In this document: piece after piece, positions 24,870 to 31,776 of the stretch
Layout of the letters: every line of letters starts with the position of its first letter
How positions within the stretch are numbered: the first letter of the stretch is position 1
Assembly: GCF_003841465.1 (NCBI RefSeq)
Contig: NZ_REFZ01000004.1
Coordinates: 186,001-250,000, forward strand
Length of the DNA stretch: 64,000 nt
Source of the DNA: Natrarchaeobius oligotrophus
GTDB lineage: Archaea; Halobacteriota; Halobacteria; Halobacteriales; Natrialbaceae
Direction of reading: 5' to 3'
Position numbers and translations under genes: made by a program
The notes under the pieces: generated by a model
Seen by the model: the letters and a program-made list of their open reading frames with translations, nothing else
Told to the model about the DNA's origin: nothing
Databases searched by the model: none

Positions 24870-25869
24870 GGTTCTCCTCGATGGCTCGTGACCGGCCGTC
24901 GAAGATGCTCCTGATGTGGACTTCCGAGAGCGATCCCACGACGGTTCCGTCTTCGACGACCGGAACGACGTCCGTCTCGCTTCGGAGCCAGTTCTGGACG
25001 GCCAGACGGAGCGTATCGTCCGGCGATAGCGGCGTGCCGCCGTCGTTTGTGGGGGCCTCGTTCGCCGGACCCATGACCTCTCGAACGGCGACGGTCTGTA
25101 ACTGTGCTAACTGGCGGTCTTCTCCGAGAAACGACTCGACGAAGGCGTTGTTCGGGTTGCGAAGCAGTTCCGCTGGTGGATCGTACTGAATAAGCTCCCC
25201 GTCCTGTAACACCGCGACCTTGTCGCCCATCTTCAGCGCCTCGTCGATGTCGTGGGTGACGAAGACGATGGTCACGTCGAGACCCGCCTGGATGTCGAGG
25301 AACTCGTTCTGGAGCTGTTCGCGCGTGATCGGATCCAGAGCCCCGAACGGCTCGTCCATCAACATCACTTCGGGTTCAGCAGCGAGCGCACGCGCGACGC
25401 CGACGCGCTGTTGTTGGCCGCCCGAGAGTTCCTGCGGGTATTTTGTCCGGACGTCGTCGTCGAGACGCACCAGCTCGAGCAACTCGGTCACCCGGTTCTC
25501 GATTCGGTCGTCCGACCATCCGACGATGTCGGGAACGATGCCGACGTTCTCCTCGATCGTCATGTGCTTGAACAGCCCGATATCCTGAATAACGTATCCG
25601 ACCTTTCGACGGAGTTCGATCGGATCGTACTCGGAGACTGGCGTCTCGTCGACGGAGACGGTACCCGTGGTCGGTTCGACCAGCGCGTTGACCATCTTCA
25701 TGGTCGTCGTCTTTCCGCAGCCGGATGGACCGACGAGTGTGGCGGTCTCGCCGCTCGAAACCGAGAACGAAACGTCGGTCACCGCCTCGGTTCCGTCGTC
25801 GTACACTTTGGTTACGTTTTCGAACGCGATCGAATTGGAAGCGGTTTCGGTTGCTGTATCGTGGCTCAT
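24862..25869 (-). CDS. OpuC-type ABC transporter ATPase with CBS tail
   Basis: A 335-residue ATP-binding subunit of a quaternary-amine importer. Walker A is GPSGCGKTT (residues 47-55), the signature LSGGQQQRVGVARAL, Walker B VMLMDEPFGALDP and the H-loop FVTHDIDEAL. After about residue 250 comes a CBS-type tail (LRSETDVVPVVEDGTVVGSL), as in OpuCA, where it senses ionic strength or ligand. Homologues of this architecture carry glycine betaine, carnitine, choline or ergothioneine, so the substrate cannot be read directly. It overlaps both permease genes. Confidence 0.87.
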   Translation of the reverse strand: MSHDTATETASNSIAFENVTKVYDDGTEAVTDVSFSVSSGETATLVGPSGCGKTTTMKMVNALVEPTTGTVSVDETPVSEYDPIELRRKVGYVIQDIGLFKHMTIEENVGIVPDIVGWSDDRIENRVTELLELVRLDDDVRTKYPQELSGGQQQRVGVARALAAEPEVMLMDEPFGALDPITREQLQNEFLDIQAGLDVTIVFVTHDIDEALKMGDKVAVLQDGELIQYDPPAELLRNPNNAFVESFLGEDRQLAQLQTVAVREVMGPANEAPTNDGGTPLSPDDTLRLAVQNWLRSETDVVPVVEDGTVVGSLSEVHIRSIFDGRSRAIEENHV

Positions 25870-26516
25870 GTGTCGATAACCTCGCTGTTGGGAAGCAGTC
25901 GTACCGTGGTCGCGAGACCGTAATCGAGGACGATAGCCAGTGCGGAGAGCACGATGGTGGCACCAATGATCTGATCCGCGTTGGCGAGTCTAATACCCGC
26001 AAAGATCGATCGACCGAGACCTCCCGCACCGAAGTAGGCCGCGACCGTGGTGATGGCAATTAAGAGGACGGTGGCCTGCCGTATCCCGGCCATGATGACC
26101 GGATACGCCATCGGTAACTGTACCCGGACGAGCAACTGCCGATCGGTTAGCCCGAGACCGCGGCCGGCCTCTTTCATCGCGCCGTCGGTTTCCGCGATTC
26201 CGACGACCGTGTTTCGCATAATCGGGAGCGCCGAGTACAACACCAGCGCGACGATCGCCGGCGCCTCCCCGATACCGAAGAACGGAATCAACAGTGGCAA
26301 CAGCGCGAGGCTGGGAATCGTCAGCACGATACCGGACGCACCGAGAAGTACCTGCGAGACCCGCTCGTTGTTTCGGACGAGAACGCCTGTCGGCACCCAC
26401 AGGACGATTCCGATCACGAGAGCAGTCAGTGCGATAGACAGGTGCTGGATCGACTGCCGGACCAACACGTCGCTGTTCGCCCCCATCCACTCGACCGTTT
26501 CGACGAGACTGACCAT
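25866..26516 (-). CDS. OpuC-type ABC transporter permease (first)
   Basis: A 216-residue permease of the ProW/OpuC family with about five or six membrane segments. It has the EAA-like loop EAGRGLGLTDRQLLVRVQLP and the conserved GIRQATVLLIAITTVAAYFG. It starts 3 bp after the binding-protein stop and overlaps the ATPase start by 4 bp (ATGA), so the four transporter genes form one tightly coupled operon: binding protein, permease, ATPase, permease. Confidence 0.86.
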   Translation of the reverse strand: MVSLVETVEWMGANSDVLVRQSIQHLSIALTALVIGIVLWVPTGVLVRNNERVSQVLLGASGIVLTIPSLALLPLLIPFFGIGEAPAIVALVLYSALPIMRNTVVGIAETDGAMKEAGRGLGLTDRQLLVRVQLPMAYPVIMAGIRQATVLLIAITTVAAYFGAGGLGRSIFAGIRLANADQIIGATIVLSALAIVLDYGLATTVRLLPNSEVIDT

Positions 26517-26518
26517 CG

Positions 26519-27442
26519 TCAGATGTGGCCGTTCGTCTCGAGGTAGTCACGTGCGACGTTTTCCGGATCCTCTCCGTCGATCGAGACGCGGCCGTTGAGC
26601 CCCCGTATCGTTTCTGCGTCGAGTTCCGGGGTGACCGAATTGAACGACTCCCGTATCTCGTCTGTGACCACGTCCTGGCGGACGTTTGGCGCGGGATTGT
26701 AGATGACGAAATGATTGCGGACGTCTTCGATCACCTCGAGATCGTACCGTTCGATCTCGGCGTCGGTCTCGAACGCGAAGGCGACGTCGACCTCTCCCTC
26801 GTCGACGGCCTGTACCGCCAGACCGAGGTCCATGTTGACGGTCTCGATGTCGTCCGCGCTCTCTTCGAACTCGTAGGTTTCCGGAATGCCGGCCCACCCA
26901 TCTTCGCGCTCTTCGATTTCCGGATTCATTCCGACGCTGAAGTCCGTATTGCCTGCTTCGGCGTACTCCGCTAGCTCCTCGAGATCCGTGACGCCCGACT
27001 CCGATACCCATTCGTCGTTCGATACGATGACGTACGTGTTGTTGAACGGTGCTGGCTCGAGCCACTCGATATCGTACTCCTCTTCGTACGCCGTCGCGAC
27101 TTCCTGGTACAGCTGATCGGGATCGTCGATCGGTTCGTCCTCCTCGAGAATGTTCAGCCAGGCCGTTCCCGTGTACTCCCAGTACACTCCGACCTCCTCG
27201 TTTCGCATGGCCTCGAAATTGGCCATCGTGCCTCCGAGTCCGGTGTTGTCCTCGGTGTCGTGGCCCTCAGCCTCGAGGAGTTCTCTGCTGATGTTCGCGA
27301 GAATGAACTGTTCGGAAAACTCCTTCGAGGAAACTCCGATCGCGTCGCCGGAGAACATCCCGAGGCATCCCGAAACGCTCGCACCAACCGTACTCGCACC
27401 GATCCCCGCAAGCGCCTGTCTTCGTGAGACAGTGTTTGGCAT
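26519..27442 (-). CDS. OpuC-type substrate-binding lipoprotein
   Basis: A 307-residue exported binding protein. The N-terminus carries a Tat motif (SRRQALAG, Arg7-Arg8) and a lipobox VSGC with Cys26, so it should be membrane-anchored outside the cell. The body is an OpuAC/OpuCC-type two-lobe fold for quaternary amines: SSKEFSEQFILANISRELLE, NTGLGGTMANFEAMRNEEV, VYWEYTGTAWLNIL and PAPFNNTYVIV are recognisable. Tyr and Trp residues at WEYTGTAW could form part of an aromatic cage for a cationic ligand. A second ATG four codons upstream (27454) is possible. It is first in the transporter operon and lies behind copy B of the shared element. Confidence 0.85.
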   Translation of the reverse strand: MPNTVSRRQALAGIGASTVGASVSGCLGMFSGDAIGVSSKEFSEQFILANISRELLEAEGHDTEDNTGLGGTMANFEAMRNEEVGVYWEYTGTAWLNILEEDEPIDDPDQLYQEVATAYEEEYDIEWLEPAPFNNTYVIVSNDEWVSESGVTDLEELAEYAEAGNTDFSVGMNPEIEEREDGWAGIPETYEFEESADDIETVNMDLGLAVQAVDEGEVDVAFAFETDAEIERYDLEVIEDVRNHFVIYNPAPNVRQDVVTDEIRESFNSVTPELDAETIRGLNGRVSIDGEDPENVARDYLETNGHI

Positions 27443-27466
27443 ATGGTGTCTCATGCCGGTTCTCTC

Positions 27467-27498
27467 CAGTAATCGTTGCCCCCTACATGGAGGGGAGT
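27467..27498 (-). promoter_or_regulatory. Shared 32-bp upstream element, copy B (transporter operon)
   Basis: On the plus strand it reads CAGTAATCGTTGCC followed by CCCTACATGGAGGGGAGT. The palindromic core is CCCCT-N6-AGGGG. It ends 25 bp before the binding-protein ATG at 27442, nearly the same distance as copies A and C. It aligns with copy A at 25 of 32 positions with no gap. Confidence 0.7.
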
Positions 27499-27673
27499 TA
27501 AAGTGAGCGGGTGCAGAAGTCGATCTGTCACGATTGTCCCGATGCAAGGATGAATTCCACTTGTCGTTCGCTCGGAACGTGTACGGTTGATCGGATATTT
27601 TGCCAATCTTTCGTCCGTTCACGAAAAACATTTTGTGCTCGGAACCCGCGTTCAGACTCGATTCGGCGCCGTC

Positions 27674-29170
27674 CTAGTCGATCTCGACGCCGTTCGCTTC
27701 GACGACGTCGACGATCGTTCCCGTCCGTATCTGCTCGGTCAGTGCGGCGATGTAGTCGAGAGAGGGTGTGTCCGCGACCGGATCCTCTACGACGGCGTCA
27801 ACGTGATCGAGAACCGCTTCGAGCGCCGGATCCATCGAACCGTCCGCCGAAAGGTTGTGGTGACGGTTTGCACACAGTAGTTCTATCGCCAGCATGCGGC
27901 TCACCGTCTCGACCGTTTCGGTTAGCTTTCTCGCGCTGATCGTCCCCATCGAGTGGATGTCCTCCTGACCGCCGGAGACGGTGACAGAGTGGCTGCTGAT
28001 GGAGTCGGTCGCGAGCGTTTCGGCCAGCAATCCACTCGACGTGTACTGGACCATCATGAGCCCGGACTCGACGCCAGGGTTTGCGGCCAGGAACGGAAAG
28101 TCGTCCTGTTTGTCCCGCAGCAACAGCCTGTTTCGACTCTCGCTGATCGATCCGAGTTTGGTGACGACGTTTCGGAGGGAATCCGCCGCGCTCGCGATCG
28201 GCTGTCCGTTGAACGCACCACAGGAGTAAATCTTCCCGTCCGGAAATACGAGCGGATTGTCCGTAGCGCTCCGTAACTCGGTGTCGACGGTCTCTCGGCC
28301 GAAATCGAGGTGTGAACGGACGGTTCCGTGAACCTGCGGGATCACCCGTAACGACAGCGGATCCTGAACCATCTTCGGCGACGAGCCGTCGGCGTCCCGG
28401 TTCAGGAGCGCCCGCACGTTGGACGCAGATGTCGCGTGTCCGTCGTGTGGGCGGACGTCGCTGACGCGGTCGGCGAACGTTTCGGGCGCGTCTCCCACCA
28501 GTTCGAACGTGAGGGCGCTGACGACGTCCGCGGTCCGGACGAGTCGATCGATATCGTGAACGTTGAGCGCCAGCATTCCCGTCATAACGGCCGTTCCGCT
28601 GACCAGCGACATCGCCTCTTTCGGGGCCAGCCGCACGGGTTCGATACCGGCCCGTTCGAGCGCTTCGCCCCCAGACACGATCTCTCCGCCGATCTCCGCC
28701 TCTCCCTTTCCGAGGAGGACCAGCCCGACGTGTGCGATCGCCGTGAGGTCGTCGGTCGACCCGCCGAGAGACATTCGCGGATGAACGCCCTCGTTCAACA
28801 TCGCACACAGCTTGTGGACGATCTCCGGTCTCACTCCCGATCGACCCGCAGCGAGCGTGTTCGCCTTCGCCACCATCGCGGCGCGAGTGACCTCCGTCGA
28901 CGCGATCGGTTCGACGGCGGTGATCGTGCTCTCGATGATGTTCTCTTGCATCTCCTGAATCCGTTCTCGCGAGATGGATTTCCCGTGCAGGTCGCCGACG
29001 CCCGCATTCACGCCGTAGATGTGATAGTCGCCGCGTCGAACGATGTCGTCGACAACCGCCCGTACGTCTTCCATTCGTTCGACGGTCTCCGCGGACGGTG
29101 CAACGTCCGCGTTCTCGCGGGCGATAGCGACGAGATCCTGCGTCGTGAGTTCACCGGTTAGTTCGATCAT
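27674..29170 (-). CDS. Aromatic/histidine ammonia-lyase homologue lacking the MIO triad
   Basis: A 498-residue member of the HAL/PAL/TAL fold. Conserved landmarks are Y52-GVN (the catalytic Tyr motif YGxN), D270-P...SLR275-IPQVHG, SATDNP at 301-306, and QED at 402-404 followed by IHSMG. The MIO-forming Ala-Ser-Gly is missing: aligned on the following DL, the sequence is Ser138-Thr139-Asp140 in SLGGSTDDLTAIAH. The Asn that supports MIO (LINGT in HAL) is Ser191, and the Tyr of QDxYS is Leu272. Ergothionase, which eliminates trimethylamine from ergothioneine, is as I recall a MIO-independent member of this fold, so elimination from a betaine is a reasonable hypothesis. Classical histidase activity is unlikely. 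Confidence 0.8.
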   Translation of the reverse strand: MIELTGELTTQDLVAIARENADVAPSAETVERMEDVRAVVDDIVRRGDYHIYGVNAGVGDLHGKSISRERIQEMQENIIESTITAVEPIASTEVTRAAMVAKANTLAAGRSGVRPEIVHKLCAMLNEGVHPRMSLGGSTDDLTAIAHVGLVLLGKGEAEIGGEIVSGGEALERAGIEPVRLAPKEAMSLVSGTAVMTGMLALNVHDIDRLVRTADVVSALTFELVGDAPETFADRVSDVRPHDGHATSASNVRALLNRDADGSSPKMVQDPLSLRVIPQVHGTVRSHLDFGRETVDTELRSATDNPLVFPDGKIYSCGAFNGQPIASAADSLRNVVTKLGSISESRNRLLLRDKQDDFPFLAANPGVESGLMMVQYTSSGLLAETLATDSISSHSVTVSGGQEDIHSMGTISARKLTETVETVSRMLAIELLCANRHHNLSADGSMDPALEAVLDHVDAVVEDPVADTPSLDYIAALTEQIRTGTIVDVVEANGVEID

Positions 29171-29551
29171 AGTTATATTCGATGGCGAGTGAGTGTGCCC
29201 CGGTCCCACCGCTCGAGTCCGCCCGAGAGCGGCCGTTCGCCGAGGGTCGGTCGTACCACGCAAGCTGTGGAGTCCGGCGATCTTCGTCGACGTGCTCTGA
29301 CGTCGCGATCCGCACTCCGCGACGGAACGCGTTCCGGCCAATCGTCATCGGAGCCGGAGTGCAGGTATCCATTTCCTCGGAGACGACCTCTTTGGCGCGT
29401 TCAAAATCGGCGTGCGGAAACCGTCGATGCGCCCGTCGTCGAAGTCGTCTTCGAACGGGCCGGTGGACACGCCACAGACGAGGAGATTCTCGCCGACAGA
29501 AGCGTCGCGGGCGTTCCTCGGTTCACCCGAGCGACCGACGCGTGACACCAT
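29151..29551 (-). pseudogene. Frameshifted small ORF between regulator and lyase
   Basis: From the ATG at 29551 one frame reads 68 codons with haloarchaeal composition (ENLLVCGVSTGPFEDDFDD) and stops at 29345. Near 29410 a second frame takes over good coding character (FPHADFERAKEVVSEEM, then MTIGRNAFRRGVRIATSEHV) and runs to a stop at 29151, overlapping the lyase start by 20 bp. Joined, they would give about 133 residues that I do not recognise. The ATG lies 26 bp behind copy C of the shared element, where a first gene is expected. It may be a pseudogene, a real frameshift, or a leader without coding function. Confidence 0.35.
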
Positions 29552-29576
29552 TCGTGAGTAGGAATCTGTGCTGTCT

Positions 29577-29608
29577 GAGTAAAGGTTCCGCCCGATATAT
29601 AGGGGTGT
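29577..29608 (-). promoter_or_regulatory. Shared 32-bp upstream element, copy C (lyase transcript)
   Basis: On the plus strand it reads GAGTAAAGGTTCCG followed by CCCGATATATAGGGGTGT. It matches copy A at 26 of 32 positions without gaps. It touches the stop codon of the upstream HTH_10 regulator and points towards the frameshifted ORF and the lyase gene, whose ATG is about 400 bp away. The first possible ATG (29551) is 26 bp downstream. Confidence 0.7.
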
Positions 29609-30333
29609 TAATGGTTCGTCCGGGCGGTCGAGTGGTAGTTTTCGACGATAAATTCCGCCAGCGTTCGCGAGGCCCGGTTGATGTGCTCTCCGACGGTCGA
29701 CTTGTGCAGGTCCATCTCGTCGCCGAGTTCCTCGAGCGAGACCTTGCTGGGCTGGTCGTAGTAGCCGCGCTCCAGGGCCAGCGACAGCACCTCCATCTGT
29801 CGGTCGGTGAGTGCCGTGAGCAGCTCCGACCACGCCAGCGGGTTCGGGAGCGTCGAAAACTCGGCCCCCGAGATGATCTGTTCGATCGTCACGGTACAGA
29901 TCTCGTCCAACTCGTCGACGAGGAACGCGAGCTGCTCTCGGTTCCAGACGAGCGTGTCGAGATAGAACCAGCCGTTTCGAAAGAAGGAGGGTTCGAAGAG
30001 CAGATACTCGTTTTCGGTAATCATGCGGAAAGGCGTCATTTGATCGAACACGGCGGTGACGAAGAGAACCGCATATTTGTGTTTCACGTCGAGGGCACGT
30101 TCGATAACGTCGACTCGCACGTGGTAGGACGCGTCCCTGATGAGTTCGATCCCCTTGGCAACGTCCTCCCCGTAGAGACGAATCAATCCGGTGTAGTGGG
30201 TGTCGACCAGGCTGGCGGTGAAAATATCCCCCTGAATGTCGTATCGACCGACCTGCTCCGTCCAGTCTCCCTCCATCCGAATTCGCAATCGGACGGATGC
30301 GACCTGGCCCTCCTGTAGCTCGTTCGAACTCAT
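29608..30333 (-). CDS. HTH_10 (bacterio-opsin-activator type) transcriptional regulator
   Basis: A 241-residue regulator starting at the ATG at 30333 (MSSNELQEGQVASVRLRIR). The N-terminal 170 residues form a sensor-like domain typical of haloarchaeal Bat relatives; the C-terminus (about 175-235) is an HTH_10 with LTDRQMEVLSLALERGYYD and LEELGDEMDLHKSTVGEHI. Members of this family activate genes through upstream sites placed before the TATA box. It is the first gene of the lyase-transporter-oxygenase cluster, which carries three copies of a shared upstream element, so it is the obvious candidate activator. The inducer is unknown. Confidence 0.83.
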   Translation of the reverse strand: MSSNELQEGQVASVRLRIRMEGDWTEQVGRYDIQGDIFTASLVDTHYTGLIRLYGEDVAKGIELIRDASYHVRVDVIERALDVKHKYAVLFVTAVFDQMTPFRMITENEYLLFEPSFFRNGWFYLDTLVWNREQLAFLVDELDEICTVTIEQIISGAEFSTLPNPLAWSELLTALTDRQMEVLSLALERGYYDQPSKVSLEELGDEMDLHKSTVGEHINRASRTLAEFIVENYHSTARTNH

Positions 30334-30493
30334 TACCACGCACGGTTTCCCTTGAAACGTATAGGTATTACGCCGCCAAAAACCGACGTCCGCAGTCCTC
30401 GGACGCTCCCGCCAGAACGAGCGGGATTCACGATGGTTCGTCGTCTCGCTCGACCGCGTTTCGATCGGACCGCCCCCAACGACGCCGCAGGTT

Positions 30494-31213
30494 CTACAGT
30501 TCGAACGGTTCGTCGGCTTCGAGGAGGTGAACGTCGGCGTCGCTGCCGGTCGCCTCGACCGCACTCGAAAAGTCTTCGGGGTCCTGTTCGATCGGCGGGA
30601 AGGTGTCGTAGTGCTGCGGGAAGGCGTGATCGACGTCGAGCCAGTCGACGGCGATGGCGGCCTGCTTGGGGCCCATGGTGAAGTGATCGCCGATGGGGAC
30701 GATGGCGGCGTCGGGCGCGAGGTGATCGCCGATCACGTCGCGCATCTCGCTCATCAGGGACGTGTCGCCGGCGTTGTAGACCGCCGTCGACTCCTCGTCG
30801 GACTCGGCCGGCGGCGCGTCGGAGATGACGAACCCGGCGGGCATGCCGGCGCTCGCGTCGTTTTCGGTCATGATCCCGTTCGTGTGGTCGGCGCGCGTCA
30901 TGGTGACGTACGCGTCGTCGCACTCGACCGTCCCCCCGAGGTTCATCCCCATTCCGCCGACGGCGTCCTCGAAGCCGAACTCCTCCTCGCAGAACGAAAC
31001 CAGCTCCGGCGTCGCGACGAGCGTCGCCCCGGCGAACTCGCCAGCGTGGGCGATGTGGTCTGCGTGTCCGTGGGTCAACAACACGTAGTCGGGTTTGTCG
31101 ATCGCGGACGGCTCGAGTGCCGTCTTCGGATTGTCGAAGAACGGGTCGACCAGCAGGTCCGTCTCGCCAACGGTAACGCTCCACGTCGAGTGACCGTGCC
31201 AGGTGAGTTCCAT
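30494..31213 (-). CDS. Metallo-beta-lactamase-fold hydrolase (UPF0173 type)
   Basis: A 239-residue MBL-superfamily protein. It has the short N-terminal strand [13 protein letters not shown], the metal motif [10 protein letters not shown] and further ligands in [16 protein letters not shown] and the late His in [11 protein letters not shown]. This arrangement fits the UPF0173/UlaG-like group of small metal-dependent hydrolases. Substrates in the group are mostly unknown; lactonase or phosphodiesterase activity is possible. No signal peptide is present. It stands alone between the regulator and the next gene. Confidence 0.85.
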   Translation of the reverse strand: MELTWHGHSTWSVTVGETDLLVDPFFDNPKTALEPSAIDKPDYVLLTHGHADHIAHAGEFAGATLVATPELVSFCEEEFGFEDAVGGMGMNLGGTVECDDAYVTMTRADHTNGIMTENDASAGMPAGFVISDAPPAESDEESTAVYNAGDTSLMSEMRDVIGDHLAPDAAIVPIGDHFTMGPKQAAIAVDWLDVDHAFPQHYDTFPPIEQDPEDFSSAVEATGSDADVHLLEADEPFEL

Positions 31214-31426
31214 AGCGTTCCAACGGTTGCAAAGCGGATAACTTAAAATTGGGTGAGAGCGGTGAGACGTTCCGGAATCGTAGTCACCACCTTTCTCATG
31301 GAGAGTCGAAATCGCTCCGAACTATGTCAGCTGTCTGTAATTAAGGGTGGGTAGCGACGATAGCGGGCGACGAAACAGCCGCCGCCGATGCCGTGTCGTT
31401 TTTTAGCCGGGGGCCGTACGCGAGGT

Positions 31427-31690
31427 ATGCTCGCGCTGACGCTCGAGGAGTTCATGGTCGAGTTGAACGAAGGATCGATCAAAAACGTCGGACCGACGAA
31501 CAAGTCCGCGACGGTCAAACTGTTCGACGTCGAGTCCGCCGAGGCCCGTGAGTTCGGCGACAAACGGGTCAAACTCGTCTTCGAGGACGACGACGGAAAC
31601 GAGCTTCAGGTGTCGCTGTTTCCGGAGCACGTTCGCGCGCTCGTCGATGACGTCGAGGCGCTCGAGGAGGAGTCACCGGTGTTCGAGTGA
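31427..31690 (+). CDS. Conserved small acidic protein, function unknown
   Basis: An 87-residue acidic protein from the ATG at 31427, about 25 nt behind a T-rich TATA-like stretch (31400-31404). The translation has a helix (TLEEFMVELNEGSIKNVG), a beta-rich centre (KSATVKLFDVESAEARE and KRVKLVFEDDDGNELQVSL) and a final helix ending EEESPVFE. No cysteine, signal or membrane segment is present. I do not recognise the family. Strong haloarchaeal codon bias supports a real gene; an ATG 13 codons upstream (31388) is less likely because it includes the promoter-like stretch. Confidence 0.65.
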   Translation: MLALTLEEFMVELNEGSIKNVGPTNKSATVKLFDVESAEAREFGDKRVKLVFEDDDGNELQVSLFPEHVRALVDDVEALEEESPVFE

Positions 31691-31776
31691 CGGGACGCGA
31701 CGCCGAGTTTCGACCGCCGCGGGTTCCGAACGCATTTCGACAACCGTTTTAGGGCGAAACTGCTTGAACCGAATAG

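Noticed and set aside
24153-27442. Annotation as a pure glycine-betaine osmoprotection system
   Set aside because: The family allows it, but the importer shares its promoter element and strand with lyase and oxygenase genes, which points to catabolism; left open.
27674-29170. Annotation as ordinary histidine ammonia-lyase (hutH)
   Set aside because: The Ala-Ser-Gly MIO triad and supporting Asn are absent, and no hutU, hutI or hutG gene is in the window.
29182-30318. 378-codon plus-strand ORF over the regulator
   Set aside because: Antisense to the HTH_10 regulator; start region lacks coding character although part of it looks acidic.
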